A stretch of 64,000 nucleotides of DNA from Guptibacillus hwajinpoensis (GTDB lineage Bacteria > Bacillota > Bacilli > Bacillales > Guptibacillaceae). The notes beneath the pieces were generated by a model, which worked only from the letters and a program-made list of their open reading frames with translations, did not search any database and had not been told where the DNA came from. Positions within the stretch are counted from its first letter, which is position 1. Each line of letters begins with the position of its first letter. A program made the position numbers and the translations under genes. Positions 15,891 to 24,241 of this stretch are shown piece after piece. The DNA is taken from the NCBI RefSeq assembly GCF_029277305.1, contig NZ_CP119526.1; one strand, given 5' to 3'.

Positions 15891-16946
15891 TTGAATTTAC
15901 TTCATTTAGGTTGGAACTCATTTCTTGACGAGGCGTATCAAGAAATGAAAAAAGAAGGTCTTGAGCCGGCAAGAGTTAAACAAGAACATAGAGGTTCTTA
16001 TGAGGTGTCATCAGAACAGATGACATACATGGCAGCGCTCTCTGGTAAATTTAGATTTGAATCAGATTCACGAGAGGATTTACCAGCAGTGGGAGACTGG
16101 GTTCTGATCGCACCACAGGAGAATCAGCGAGCAGTTATTCATTATGTACTACCTAGAAAAAGCAAGTTTTCACGAAAAGCAGCTGGTAATACAACAGAGG
16201 AACAAATTATAGCTACGAACATTGACACCGTCTTCCTTGTTAATGCATTGAATCAAGATTTTAATATTGGTCGAATTGAACGTTATCTTGTTATGGCGTG
16301 GGAGAGTGGAGCTAATCCCGTAATTGTTCTTAGTAAAGCAGATCTAGCTAAGAGCATAGAAGAGAAAGTTGAGGCACTAGAAGGGATTGCAATAGGTGTT
16401 CCAATACATGTAGTGAGTTCAGCTACAGATACGGGAATTAATGAACTTACATCATATCTATCGATTGGTACAACTACTGCTCTACTCGGTTCTTCTGGCG
16501 CAGGGAAATCGACGCTTATTAATAAATTGTACGGAACTGACGTTCAGACCGTTCAGGATATTAGAGAAGGAGATGGGAAAGGAAGACACACGACAACGAG
16601 TAGGGAGCTCATTGTACTTGAAAGTGGAGGTGTCTTAATTGATACTCCTGGAATGAGGGAACTACAGTTATGGGAAGCGAGTGATATGTCGCACAGCTTT
16701 CACGATATTGAAAGCCTAGCAGAAGGATGTCACTTCCGAGACTGCAAGCATAATGGAGAGCCTGGTTGCGCTGTTGAAGAAGCGATACAAGTTGGAGAAC
16801 TCGAGCTGAGGCGCTTTCGTAACTACCAGAAATTCCAACGTGAACTCTCTTTTCTTGAAAGACAAACAAATAAGAAAGCCCAATTAGAAGAAAAGAAAAA
16901 ATGGAAGAAGCTAGCAGGGGATCGTACAAGGCAGAATCGTCGATAG
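15891..16946 (+). CDS. rsgA: Ribosome small-subunit-dependent GTPase A (RsgA/YjeQ family)
   Basis: Circularly permuted GTPase that acts in late 30S subunit maturation. Order: N-terminal OB-fold region (about 35-90), then G4 as SKAD near residue 147, G1 as GSSGAGKST near 200, a switch region GKGRHTTTS, and G3 as DTPGMREL near 250. A C-terminal zinc knuckle has C-x4-C-x-H-x5-C (CHFRDCKHNGEPGC). The 351-aa form with its long N-terminus differs from the 298-aa CpgA/YloQ of B. subtilis and is not near prpC-prkC genes, so it is probably a second paralog. Start is TTG at 15891, with AGGAGG 5-6 bases upstream. The attenuator-like leader suggests induction when translation is disturbed. Confidence 0.88.
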   Translation: MNLLHLGWNSFLDEAYQEMKKEGLEPARVKQEHRGSYEVSSEQMTYMAALSGKFRFESDSREDLPAVGDWVLIAPQENQRAVIHYVLPRKSKFSRKAAGNTTEEQIIATNIDTVFLVNALNQDFNIGRIERYLVMAWESGANPVIVLSKADLAKSIEEKVEALEGIAIGVPIHVVSSATDTGINELTSYLSIGTTTALLGSSGAGKSTLINKLYGTDVQTVQDIREGDGKGRHTTTSRELIVLESGGVLIDTPGMRELQLWEASDMSHSFHDIESLAEGCHFRDCKHNGEPGCAVEEAIQVGELELRRFRNYQKFQRELSFLERQTNKKAQLEEKKKWKKLAGDRTRQNRR

Positions 16947-16975
16947 GCTTGTTAATTAGGGAAGGAGTCGATTTG

Positions 16976-17470
16976 ATGACAGATGAACGCTCTGTATTAA
17001 ATGAATATGCTTCTTTAACGGACTGGCTACAAGAAATAGCAATGAAGATGAGCGAGGAAGTCTTTTTTAGCTCAATTAAGCCTGGAAAATGGTCACCTGC
17101 TGAGATTATTTCTCATATCAGGGCATGGGATGACTATCTTTTGCAAGAAAGAATCTCATATCTTAGTAGTGGTGCATCGTTAACCGGACTTGCTTCGACA
17201 GTAGAGGAAGTAAACAGAAGTGCTGCAGCACATGCTCATTCCGGCTTTTCAAAAGATGAGATTATTAATGAAACAGTTAAAGAAAGACAGAAGGTCGTTG
17301 AGCACCTTAAACCATTGGGTAGAAAGCAATGGACTGATACGTTTTACATCGATAAATTCCCTCTATGCCTTACAAGCTATATTAAAGGTTTGATTGAGCA
17401 TGATGAACATCATAAACTCCAAATTGAAGTATTTATGAGTGAACATGGTCTTTTGCTATCTCTCAACTAA
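16976..17470 (+). CDS. DinB-like metal-dependent four-helix protein
   Basis: Cytosolic protein of 164 aa with the DinB/YfiT-like four-helix fold, used by thiol transferases and many damage- or stress-linked proteins of unknown activity. The metal-site histidines are seen in WSPAEIISHIRAWDDYL and in the C-terminal EHDEHHKLQIE. The open frame extends upstream into rsgA to 16901, but GGAAGGAG lies 9-10 bases before the ATG at 16976, giving a 29-base gap after rsgA. No terminator separates the two, so they may be co-transcribed. Substrate unknown. Confidence 0.82.
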   Translation: MTDERSVLNEYASLTDWLQEIAMKMSEEVFFSSIKPGKWSPAEIISHIRAWDDYLLQERISYLSSGASLTGLASTVEEVNRSAAAHAHSGFSKDEIINETVKERQKVVEHLKPLGRKQWTDTFYIDKFPLCLTSYIKGLIEHDEHHKLQIEVFMSEHGLLLSLN

Positions 17471-17558
17471 CGATCCATTGATTAAAGTACGATCGAAGTG
17501 TTGAAGGATGGATAATGTGAGCATTTCGAGGAAAGGCTATACGGTGGAGGTGAGAAGA

Positions 17559-17681
17559 ATGGCTAAACATAAGGCAAACCCTACCACAAATAGCCTGGCT
17601 TCATCTCAGCCTGAAGGTCAGGGAACTGGGATTGAAATGGGATTACCAAAGGATTCGGCAAGAAAAAAGAAAAAGAAATAA
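17559..17681 (+). CDS. Small basic protein of 40 residues, function unknown
   Basis: ATG at 17559 follows TGGAGGTGAGAAG, a strong ribosome binding site, and opens a 40-codon frame. The product is hydrophilic: a KHKANPTTNSLASSQPEGQG start, a middle GTGIEMGLPKDS and a run of five lysines at the end. Gly/Gln/Asn/Lys-rich proteins of this size are often minor small acid-soluble spore proteins in Bacillaceae, but I do not find a match to SspH, K, N, O or P patterns. It ends just before a bidirectional terminator. The gene is well supported; the function is unknown. Confidence 0.65.
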   Translation: MAKHKANPTTNSLASSQPEGQGTGIEMGLPKDSARKKKKK

Positions 17682-17687
17682 ACAATG

Positions 17688-17714
17688 AAGGCACCGTCTG
17701 ACGGTGCCTTTTTC
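17688..17714. terminator. Bidirectional terminator between the small basic protein and MocR-type genes
   Basis: Perfect stem AAGGCACCGT/ACGGTGCCTT with a 3-base loop and T-run, between convergent genes. Confidence 0.9.
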
Positions 17715-17728
17715 AATTCATTGAAATA

Positions 17729-19141
17729 TTAGTAAATCTCTGCATATTGCATGATGTGCAATCGATTCAGCACTGCAATGAGACGACTGGTTCCTTCCAG
17801 TAGCGCCTCTTTTCTAACATAGGAAAGAGGTAATTTCATTCTGACAGCATGATCATGTCCATATATAAGTAATAAAATTTTGGCTTCTAAAAGAGAATCA
17901 AAAACTTCGTGCTGATTAAGGGCAGGTGTGAAATCAAACCAGATAGCAGTAGGATCATCTTGATCGAGTATCGTTATATGATCTTGGAGTGTACTAAGTT
18001 TGTGTAACACTTCTTGTTTGCGGTTAATTAGTTCTCTACTCACTTTTTCGAAATGATCATTCATTTCGTCCGAGTTCAAAATATTTTCTACTAATTCAAG
18101 AAGAATAGGTGGAGGATTCAAACTTAACTGTATTTGAAGGTCATGTACACGTTCTATGACATTTTCTGGCCCTAATATCCAGCCGATACTTATACCTGGT
18201 GAGATCCCAGTCATATGACCGATTTGAAGAACCATTTTGCGATCTTGGCCAAGTTCATAATAAGATCTTAGTTTCTCTCTCGAAGGTTGCATGAAAAATT
18301 GTGCATCATGTAGTTCCAGTATAGGGATGTTCCATTTCTCACACTGAGACAGGAGTTTTTTTCTTTTCTGAATGGTAGATGTCGTATAGGTTGAATGATC
18401 GTAAAGAGAACTTGTAACAACTAGCTGTATGTTTTCTTTCTCAATGAGCTGGTTAGTAAGAGGTCGTTCCGATGAAAACCAGTTTATTTTAATTCCTGAA
18501 GCAAGCAACATGTTAAGGTTAGAATAATTGACAGGTTCTTCAACTGCGATTGTATCTCCTGGATTGAGAAAGCATTTGACCGCAATAAGTAAAGCGTGCT
18601 CAAGACTTGAAGTAATCACCATATTATCAGGTGTTACTTCCCCATCCAGTAAGTAGCAAAGTGATTGAGCTACCCTTGAAGCAATAGGAGGGTAACTCTC
18701 GGATCGAGTTGCAAATGGGATTAAATCAGATGCTGTTCTCGCCAAGCATAAATCAGGTGCTACTGATCCTGAAAGGAAATTAATAAATGATGGTTCATTC
18801 ATATAATTTGTTACTTTACTAAAAATAGAAGAATCCTCTACTAGATGATGATTTCTAAGTTTACTCCAGGTGATGGAGTGATCGGGAAGAAGGTCTGCTG
18901 CCTCTTTGCTAACGCGAGTTCCACTCCCTTGTTTAGAAGTTATCAGACCATTGGCACGAAGTTCTGCGTATGCGGTCGTCACTGTACTACGATTTACGCC
19001 GAGCTTTAGTGCAAGATCACGTTCAGTAGGTAGCGATGTACCGATTTGTAGGGAACCATTTATAATAGAAGTTTCATAGTAATCAACGATTTGTTTGTAC
19101 AACGGTTTGTTGCTTTCTAGATTCAGTATAAATCTCGCCAT
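17729..19141 (-). CDS. MocR/GabR-family regulator with degenerate aminotransferase domain
   Basis: A 470-aa fusion of a GntR-type winged helix (residues about 1-80; LPTERDLALKLGVNRSTVTT, LITSKQGSGTRV) with a fold-type I aminotransferase-like domain. In functional MocR proteins PLP is bound to a lysine in a TFSKTLSP-like loop. Here the matching segment is GHMTGISPGISIGW, one residue shorter, with no lysine and with the following arginine replaced. The usual DDYDSE motif before it reads ELHDAQF. The domain therefore probably does not bind PLP as an aldimine and may sense another ligand. The gene is divergent from an OppA-type gene, its likely target. GAGGTGATGGACA precedes the ATG. Confidence 0.87.
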   Translation of the reverse strand: MARFILNLESNKPLYKQIVDYYETSIINGSLQIGTSLPTERDLALKLGVNRSTVTTAYAELRANGLITSKQGSGTRVSKEAADLLPDHSITWSKLRNHHLVEDSSIFSKVTNYMNEPSFINFLSGSVAPDLCLARTASDLIPFATRSESYPPIASRVAQSLCYLLDGEVTPDNMVITSSLEHALLIAVKCFLNPGDTIAVEEPVNYSNLNMLLASGIKINWFSSERPLTNQLIEKENIQLVVTSSLYDHSTYTTSTIQKRKKLLSQCEKWNIPILELHDAQFFMQPSREKLRSYYELGQDRKMVLQIGHMTGISPGISIGWILGPENVIERVHDLQIQLSLNPPPILLELVENILNSDEMNDHFEKVSRELINRKQEVLHKLSTLQDHITILDQDDPTAIWFDFTPALNQHEVFDSLLEAKILLLIYGHDHAVRMKLPLSYVRKEALLEGTSRLIAVLNRLHIMQYAEIY

Positions 19142-19276
19142 TGTCCATCACCTCACTCCCTATTATAGACAAATATTTTGAAAATTGTATAAATTATTTT
19201 AAAAAAAACGCGCTCGCTTTTCTTTTGAAAATACAGGTTTTAAGCCATTTGGAGGTTGTTTTTGTAGAATTAACCA

Positions 19277-19309
19277 AATTGGATGGGTTATTTTAATCGA
19301 ATTGGATGG
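19277..19309 (+). promoter_or_regulatory. Candidate operator: two direct repeats AATTGGATGG
   Basis: AATTGGATGG occurs at 19277-19286 and 19300-19309, a 23-bp period, in the divergent gap between the MocR-type and OppA-type genes. MocR regulators typically bind direct repeats in such gaps. Binding is inferred. Confidence 0.5.
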
Positions 19310-19317
19310 TTACAGAA

Positions 19318-19332
19318 ACTTTTCTGAAATTT
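19318..19332 (+). promoter_or_regulatory. Candidate CodY box
   Basis: ACTTTTCTGAAATTT matches the CodY consensus AATTTTCWGAAAATT at 13 of 15 positions, upstream of a peptide-uptake gene, a typical CodY target class. Confidence 0.4.
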
Positions 19333-19525
19333 ACAATAAGTTTAATCATTCAGAATATTGTCGTTTATGAAGACTGGGTGAAACTGTGGAATACTACGGT
19401 AGAGTGACATGACCTCCCTGTTATAGAGCTCGCAATCCCGCAGTTAGCACACCATTTTCATATTCGACAGTGAAAGGTCAACTTGTAATTGACCCGAATG
19501 GTACAAACAAATAGGGGGTAACACA

Positions 19526-21229
19526 ATGAAGAACAAGTTTTCACTACTGCTTTCAGTCATCTTGTTGTTAAGCCTTTTCCTTGCTGCGTGTTCAGGTAAC
19601 TCGAGCACATCAAGTAACACAAACAGTGAAGGAGAAGCGTCAAGCGGATCAGATGGGGATAGTTCAGAGGAGTCAGTAGAGCAGATTTTAAATTTAACGG
19701 ATTCACAAGATATTCCGACTATGGATACAACTCAGGCGACAGATCAGGTAGCATTTAACGTTATTAACCAAGTATTTGAAGGACTTTACAGACTAGATAA
19801 AGATAATAAGCCAGTACTTGGTATGGCAGCTGAAGAGCCAGAAGTAGAAGAAAAAGACGGTGAAACAGTTTACACGTTTAAACTTCGCGATGATGCTAAC
19901 TGGTCAGATGGAACGCCAGTTACTGCAGAAGACTTCGTCTATTCTTGGCATAAGATTATTCACCCAGATACAATGGGCGGTTACGCTTCTATGATGGGTG
20001 CTGCTGGAATCAAGAACGGAAATGAAATCGTTACTGAAGGAGATCCACTTTACGGTAAAGTGGAAGAGCTAGGCGTTAAAGCCGTTGACGATAAGACGTT
20101 AGAAATCGTTGTCACTCAACAAGTTCCTTATTTCTTTGATCTTCTTACATTTGCTTCTTTCTATCCACAACCTCAGAAATTTGCTGAAGAGCAAGGTGAG
20201 AACTACGCTCTAGAAACTGACACTATGCTTTACAACGGTCCATTTACACTAGCTGAATGGAACCATGGTGAAGGTTGGAAACTAGCAAAGAACGATGGCT
20301 ATTGGGATGCTGATACTGTTCAGCTTAAAGAAGCGAACTACAAAATTGTTAAAGACGAAGCAACACGTGTGAATCTTTATGAAACTGGAAAGATTGACCG
20401 CGCTGGTCTTAGTGCAGACTTCGTTGATCAGTTTAAAGACAGAGATGATTTCTCTACCGTTCTTGATACATCTATTTTCTTCCTACGTTTAAACCAAAAG
20501 AACGAAGCATTAGCGAATAATGATATTCGTAAAGCATTGTTCCTTGCTTATGACCGTGAAGGGCTTGTAAATGTATTGCTTAACAATGGATCAGTAGCTG
20601 CTCGCTACCTTGTTCCTAAAGATTTCCTAACATATGAAGGAGAAGATTTCCGCGCAGCATCTCCAGAAGGATATCTAGCTGATAAAACAGCAGAGGATGC
20701 TACTGAATATTGGAATAAAGGTCTTGAAGCGCTTGGTACTGACAGTGTAGAACTTGAATTCCTTACAACTGATAGTGACCTTGCTTCAAAAATCGCAGAA
20801 TATGCGAAAGACCAATTTGAATCTAAGCTTGATGGGCTTAAAGTTACAATCAATAAGCAACCGTGGAAGCAATTCCTAGAGCTTGAGGATGCTGGGGACT
20901 TCGATATCTCAACTGGTGGTTGGGGACCAGACTATCCAGATCCGATGACATATGTATACATGTTTGAAACTGGTGGAGCATACAACCGTATGGACTACTC
21001 AAACGAAAAGTATGATCAGTTAGTTACTGATGCTAAAACTGAATCAGATGAGCAGAAGCGTTGGGAAATGATGCAAGAAGCAGAGCGTCTTCTAATTGAA
21101 GAAGATACTGCGATCGTTCCTACTTATCAGGCAGGAAGAGCCATTCTTATGCAGGACTACGTGAAGAACTATTACGTTCATAAGTTTGGAGCTGATTCTT
21201 CTCTTAAATGGGTAACCATTGAGAAGTAA
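19526..21229 (+). CDS. OppA-type oligopeptide-binding lipoprotein
   Basis: Extracytoplasmic solute-binding protein of a peptide ABC importer (SBP family 5), tethered by lipid to the membrane. Signal peptide MKNKFSLLLSVILLLSLFLA leads to the lipobox AAC. A Ser/Gly/Asn-rich linker of about 30 residues follows, then the family 5 body with DDANWSDGTPVTAEDFVYSW and GWGPDYPDPMTY. Length 567 aa is usual. It stands alone: no opp permease or ATPase genes follow within the window, so it must share a transporter encoded elsewhere or act as a receptor. The divergent MocR-type regulator and CodY-like box point to control by amino-acid supply. GGGGGT lies 8 bases before the ATG. Confidence 0.92.
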   Translation: MKNKFSLLLSVILLLSLFLAACSGNSSTSSNTNSEGEASSGSDGDSSEESVEQILNLTDSQDIPTMDTTQATDQVAFNVINQVFEGLYRLDKDNKPVLGMAAEEPEVEEKDGETVYTFKLRDDANWSDGTPVTAEDFVYSWHKIIHPDTMGGYASMMGAAGIKNGNEIVTEGDPLYGKVEELGVKAVDDKTLEIVVTQQVPYFFDLLTFASFYPQPQKFAEEQGENYALETDTMLYNGPFTLAEWNHGEGWKLAKNDGYWDADTVQLKEANYKIVKDEATRVNLYETGKIDRAGLSADFVDQFKDRDDFSTVLDTSIFFLRLNQKNEALANNDIRKALFLAYDREGLVNVLLNNGSVAARYLVPKDFLTYEGEDFRAASPEGYLADKTAEDATEYWNKGLEALGTDSVELEFLTTDSDLASKIAEYAKDQFESKLDGLKVTINKQPWKQFLELEDAGDFDISTGGWGPDYPDPMTYVYMFETGGAYNRMDYSNEKYDQLVTDAKTESDEQKRWEMMQEAERLLIEEDTAIVPTYQAGRAILMQDYVKNYYVHKFGADSSLKWVTIEK

Positions 21230-21235
21230 TTTGAG

Positions 21236-21269
21236 AAAAGCGTGAACCACTCGGTTCACGCTTTTTTTC
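21236..21269 (+). terminator. Intrinsic terminator of the oppA-type gene
   Basis: Stem CGTGAACC/GGTTCACG extended by A/T pairs, then seven T residues. Confidence 0.92.
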
Positions 21270-21276
21270 TATAAGC

Positions 21277-21410
21277 TATGTCAATGAACAGTGTTGATTT
21301 TGGCTCATTTACGCCCTTGGGTGACCTTTAAGCAGAACTGAAAGGCGAGTGAAACTGAGGTTTCACTCAAATGAGCCAAAAATCGAGAAATCAACAATAT
21401 GAGCTAACAA
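21277..21410. repeat. Nested palindromic element, possible structured RNA or MITE-like repeat
   Basis: Outer arms TTTTGGCTCATTT (21298-21310) and AAATGAGCCAAAA (21369-21381) are perfectly complementary. TGTTGATTT (21292-21300) is mirrored by AAATCAACA (21388-21396). Directly inside the right outer arm lies a 9-bp perfect hairpin, GAGTGAAAC/GTTTCACTC (21347-21368). The element fills the convergent gap between the oppA-type terminator and the amidase gene. Only one copy is seen in this window. Confidence 0.6.
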
Positions 21411-21434
21411 GCCTTTCTATTCATATCAAATAAA

Positions 21435-22874
21435 CTAGAAATTTGGGAGTTTACGATAGTTTGTTTGCTGTTCGTAGACATAAGCGAGTTTAATGAGTTG
21501 TGGTTCACTCAATCCTTTTCCAGTAAACGTAATGCCAAATGGTTTGTTATTTGAGGTAGTACCCGCTGGGACGGTTAGTGAAGGATATCCTGCTTTGGCA
21601 GGTAGAGTTGAACCATAGCAGCCAGCAAATAGTAAAGCATCCAAACGCTCAGATTCCATGATGTGATCAAGACCTTTTTCTTTTGCGTATTTCAAATCGA
21701 AAAGCCTGCTTTCTAAATAGTTCGGATGTGTTAATTGCCCACTCGTTTGATTTGCTTCTATTAATAAAGACTGACCGTAACGCAAGGCTGTATCTTTATT
21801 AGAATCGTTATAAGCAATGATTGATTCAAGTGATGTCATTGTCGAGTGTGTTTCTTTAGCAAGGTAGCTATTGATGCCGGATTTGAATTCATGAAGCAGG
21901 ACCTGGTAGTCATTCTCGAGATCTTCCTGACGTGCGCATATTTCTTCAATCTCCACAATAGTACATCCAGCTTTTTGAAGTTCATCAAGGGCTCGATTCA
22001 TTTGCTTTTGTTCTTCTGGGTGCATAGCATTATAATAGTCATTCTTAACGACTCCTACCCTAAATTCTTCAAATAAAGTTTGGAGAAGGTATGGGGTGTA
22101 ATTGTGGTAAGAAGGAACATGGTGGGTAGATGGATCCTCTACATCACCCCCGGAAATAACACCTAGAATAATAGCAGCATCTGTAACGTTGCGAGTAATA
22201 GGGCCCGCTATATCCTGTGACTGTGATATGGGAATGATCCCTTTTCTGCTCACCGTTCCAATCGTAGGTTTTAATCCAACGACAGCATTTGAACTTGCCG
22301 GACTTAGAATGGATCCGTTCGTTTCAGTACCGATTGCAGCTGTAGCGAAGTGGCATGCAACTGCTACAGCAGAGCCAGAACTTGATCCTCCTACGTCTAG
22401 AGTGCCTGGTCCATAAGGATTTAGTACCTGACCTCCCCTTGAACTATAACCATTTGGCATTGAGTCACTCATGAAATTCGCCCATTCTGTCATGTTCGTT
22501 TTACCGAGGATTACTGCTCCAGCCTCACGAAGCTTCTTTACGAGAGAAGCGTCTTCTTTACCATAGGAGTTGCTTAGGGCAATAGAGCCAGCACTTGTGT
22601 GCATATTATCTCCAGTATTGATGTTGTCTTTTAATAGTATTGGTATGCCATGAAGAAGACTTCTTGATCCGATTTGTTTTCGTTCACGATCAAGGCCTTC
22701 TGCAATAAATAGAGCATCTGGATTTACTTCTAGTACAGCATTAAGTTCAGAATTGTGTTTTAAGATTTGCTCAAGGTAGAACCGAACAAGCTGGTGGGTT
22801 GTTAGCTCCCCTTTAAACATGGCGTGTTGCAGATCTATGATTGTCGATTGTTCTAGCCACTCTATTGCTAACAT
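21435..22874 (-). CDS. Amidase signature family enzyme (GatA-like amidase)
   Basis: Cytosolic serine amidase of 479 aa with the Ser-cisSer-Lys triad of the amidase signature family: catalytic Lys in GIPILLKDN, cis-Ser in the GGSSSGSA loop and nucleophile Ser in the TETNGSILSPAS segment. The surrounding DVGGSSSGSAVAVACHF is the family signature. It is not in a gatCAB context, so it is a stand-alone amidase rather than the Glu-tRNA amidotransferase subunit. Substrate cannot be told. ATG at 22874 follows AGGAGG by 8 bases. It runs convergent with the oppA-type gene. Confidence 0.88.
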   Translation of the reverse strand: MLAIEWLEQSTIIDLQHAMFKGELTTHQLVRFYLEQILKHNSELNAVLEVNPDALFIAEGLDRERKQIGSRSLLHGIPILLKDNINTGDNMHTSAGSIALSNSYGKEDASLVKKLREAGAVILGKTNMTEWANFMSDSMPNGYSSRGGQVLNPYGPGTLDVGGSSSGSAVAVACHFATAAIGTETNGSILSPASSNAVVGLKPTIGTVSRKGIIPISQSQDIAGPITRNVTDAAIILGVISGGDVEDPSTHHVPSYHNYTPYLLQTLFEEFRVGVVKNDYYNAMHPEEQKQMNRALDELQKAGCTIVEIEEICARQEDLENDYQVLLHEFKSGINSYLAKETHSTMTSLESIIAYNDSNKDTALRYGQSLLIEANQTSGQLTHPNYLESRLFDLKYAKEKGLDHIMESERLDALLFAGCYGSTLPAKAGYPSLTVPAGTTSNNKPFGITFTGKGLSEPQLIKLAYVYEQQTNYRKLPNF

Positions 22875-22969
22875 AATCGAAACCTCCTATACCAATTTTC
22901 TAACTAATTCTACAAAATATGTCATTTCTCCTTTGTTGCGAATTAACATATCTTCTATTCTAAAGCCAA

Positions 22970-23086
22970 GGCTTTTTCTAAAAGATTGCTGCTTTTGAAA
23001 CAAATATTGAAAAATACCAGACTTAGTGATTAGAGCATCCTGGAGCGGAAATAATCGCAATAGCAAAAATGTCTACGATATGAGCT
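22970..23086 (+). repeat. Palindromic intergenic repeat, copy 3 (core mostly deleted)
   Basis: Left end GGCTTTTTCTAAAAGATTGC, then GATTAGAGCATCCTGGAGCG, and right end GCAAAAATGTCTACGATATG. The core is lost between two GAGC sequences. The ends are more diverged than in other copies. It occupies most of the gap between amidase and ribU. Confidence 0.75.
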
Positions 23087-23132
23087 AAAGTCAATTAATG
23101 AGAGGTGCCGGTGTTAATAGAAGAATATAAAT

Positions 23133-23169
23133 AAAAAAAGCCAGAATCATAAAGATGATTTTGGCTTTT
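23133..23169 (-). terminator. Intrinsic terminator of ribU
   Basis: Stem AAAGCCAGAATCAT paired with ATGATTTTGGCTTT (one G-T pair), with T-runs on both strands, 10 bases after the ribU stop. Confidence 0.88.
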
Positions 23170-23178
23170 AATTGATGA

Positions 23179-23760
23179 CTATATAGTTCTGGCTTGCCTA
23201 ACAAACCAAGGTTTTAATTTCACAAAGAAGGCAATAAAGATTCCTGCTACAATTGCACCTTTAACTAGGTTGAATGGTGTGATACCAGTTAATACAAGTG
23301 CCTGTCGGGCTGAAGCTGACATTTCTTCAAATCCCATAAACCAAGTGTAGGCAGGAAGAATAATCAAATAGTTCAACAATCCCATCATTGTTGCCATAAG
23401 AATCGTTCCGAATGTAAGTCCCAGTGTTAAACCTTTCTGGGTTTGGTTAAACTTACGGAAAATTAGAGCTGTTGGTACGATGAAGAATACACCTGCGATG
23501 AAGTTAGCAAGCTGACCGATAGGGACGCCTGTGAAACTTCCTTGAATACCGAAGTGGATAAAATTCTTAATCGCTTCTACAAGAATTCCTGCTACTGGAC
23601 CATACAAGATGGCCACAAAGAGTGCTGGTATTTCACTGAAGTCAATTTGAAGAAAAACAGGAAACCCAGGTAGTGGAAAATCGAGTAGCATCAGTAAGTA
23701 TGAAATACTACTGAACATAGCAACTACAATCATGCGTTGCGTTTTAGACACACTTTTCAT
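23179..23760 (-). CDS. ribU: Riboflavin ECF transporter S component
   Basis: Membrane S component that binds riboflavin and works with the shared EcfAA'T energy-coupling module encoded elsewhere. The 193-aa protein has about six hydrophobic segments, with SVSKTQRMIVVAMFSSISYL at the N-terminus, the conserved DFSEIPALFVAILYGPVAG in the second loop/helix, and LVKGAIVAGIFIAF at the end. An FMN riboswitch lies directly upstream, which fixes the substrate as riboflavin or a flavin. The frame is open upstream through the riboswitch terminator to 23820, but GGGAG lies 10 bases before the ATG at 23760 and that start matches the family. Confidence 0.95.
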   Translation of the reverse strand: MKSVSKTQRMIVVAMFSSISYLLMLLDFPLPGFPVFLQIDFSEIPALFVAILYGPVAGILVEAIKNFIHFGIQGSFTGVPIGQLANFIAGVFFIVPTALIFRKFNQTQKGLTLGLTFGTILMATMMGLLNYLIILPAYTWFMGFEEMSASARQALVLTGITPFNLVKGAIVAGIFIAFFVKLKPWFVRQARTI

Positions 23761-23820
23761 TTTGACATTGCTCCCTTTTTTTCGAACCACCGAAAAAGGA
23801 GATGTGGCCCCAGTGCACAC

Positions 23821-23850
23821 AAAAAACCATGAGTATGGGGCTCATGGTTA
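23821..23850 (-). terminator. Riboswitch-controlled terminator upstream of ribU
   Basis: On the minus strand, stem AACCATGAG/CTCATGGTT followed by a T-run lies between the FMN aptamer and the ribU ribosome binding site. It is expected to form when FMN is bound. Confidence 0.88.
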
Positions 23851-23907
23851 CGGCATGGGGAAATAAGCAAGCACTTTCCAGAAAAATGAAAGCAACTTAC
23901 TACTCCA

Positions 23908-24041
23908 CCATCTTCTCCCATCCAGACTATACTGTCGGCTCTGGAATCACACCAGATCCTGCCCAAAAAACAGGCTCGCGGGCTTGAGGAATTGCATATC
24001 CTTCACCGCCGGTCGGGAATTACACCCTGCCCCGAAGATAG
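23908..24041 (-). ncRNA. FMN riboswitch (RFN element)
   Basis: On the minus strand the conserved RFN blocks appear in order: ATCTTCGGGGCAGGGTG, AATTCCCGACCGGCGG, CCTCAAGCCCGCGAGCC, GGTGTGATTCCAGAGCCGAC and AGTCTGGATGGGAGAAGATG. It precedes ribU with a terminator between, giving transcription attenuation by FMN. Confidence 0.97.
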
Positions 24042-24064
24042 TTCGCTATAATGTTTACAAGTTC

Positions 24065-24093
24065 ATTATACAGCGGTGGAAGAGATATCTCAA
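24065..24093 (-). promoter_or_regulatory. Sigma-A promoter of the ribU riboswitch transcript
   Basis: On the minus strand TTGAGA, 17 bases, then TATAAT, ending about 24 bases before the first conserved base of the aptamer. A cre-like sequence with one mismatch (ATGATAACGCTTTCT) lies just upstream at 24122-24136. Confidence 0.8.
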
Positions 24094-24146
24094 TAAAAAC
24101 ATCTTGAAATCAAGCTATTTTATGATAACGCTTTCTTATTGGTGAA

Positions 24147-24181
24147 TAAAAAACCTTCTGCTCTTTGAGCAGAAGGTTTTT
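24147..24181 (-). terminator. Intrinsic terminator of the cytochrome c gene
   Basis: Stem AACCTTCTGCTC/GAGCAGAAGGTT with a 3-base loop and T-runs on both sides, between the cytochrome gene and the ribU promoter. Confidence 0.88.
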
Positions 24182-24241
24182 AGGTAAAGCGCTTACCCTA
24201 TCCTAAATGAGTAGCAAAACTCCCTCTGATGGAAGGTTCAC

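Larger units (their letters stand above)
19142..19525. other. Divergent intergenic region between MocR-type and OppA-type genes
   Basis: This 384-bp gap has the direct repeats, a CodY-like box and a small hairpin GGTCAA/TTGACC near 19478-19496. I looked for a T-box specifier and antiterminator and found neither. No ORF with a ribosome binding site is seen. Confidence 0.6.

Noticed and set aside
19380..19525. T-box riboswitch before the oppA-type gene
   Set aside because: No T-box antiterminator sequence (GGGTGG...CCGC) and no terminator were found; only a short hairpin is present.
24183..24197. cre-like GTAAAGCGCTTAC downstream of the cytochrome gene
   Set aside because: Several consensus positions fail, and it lies after the gene and its promoter side is elsewhere.
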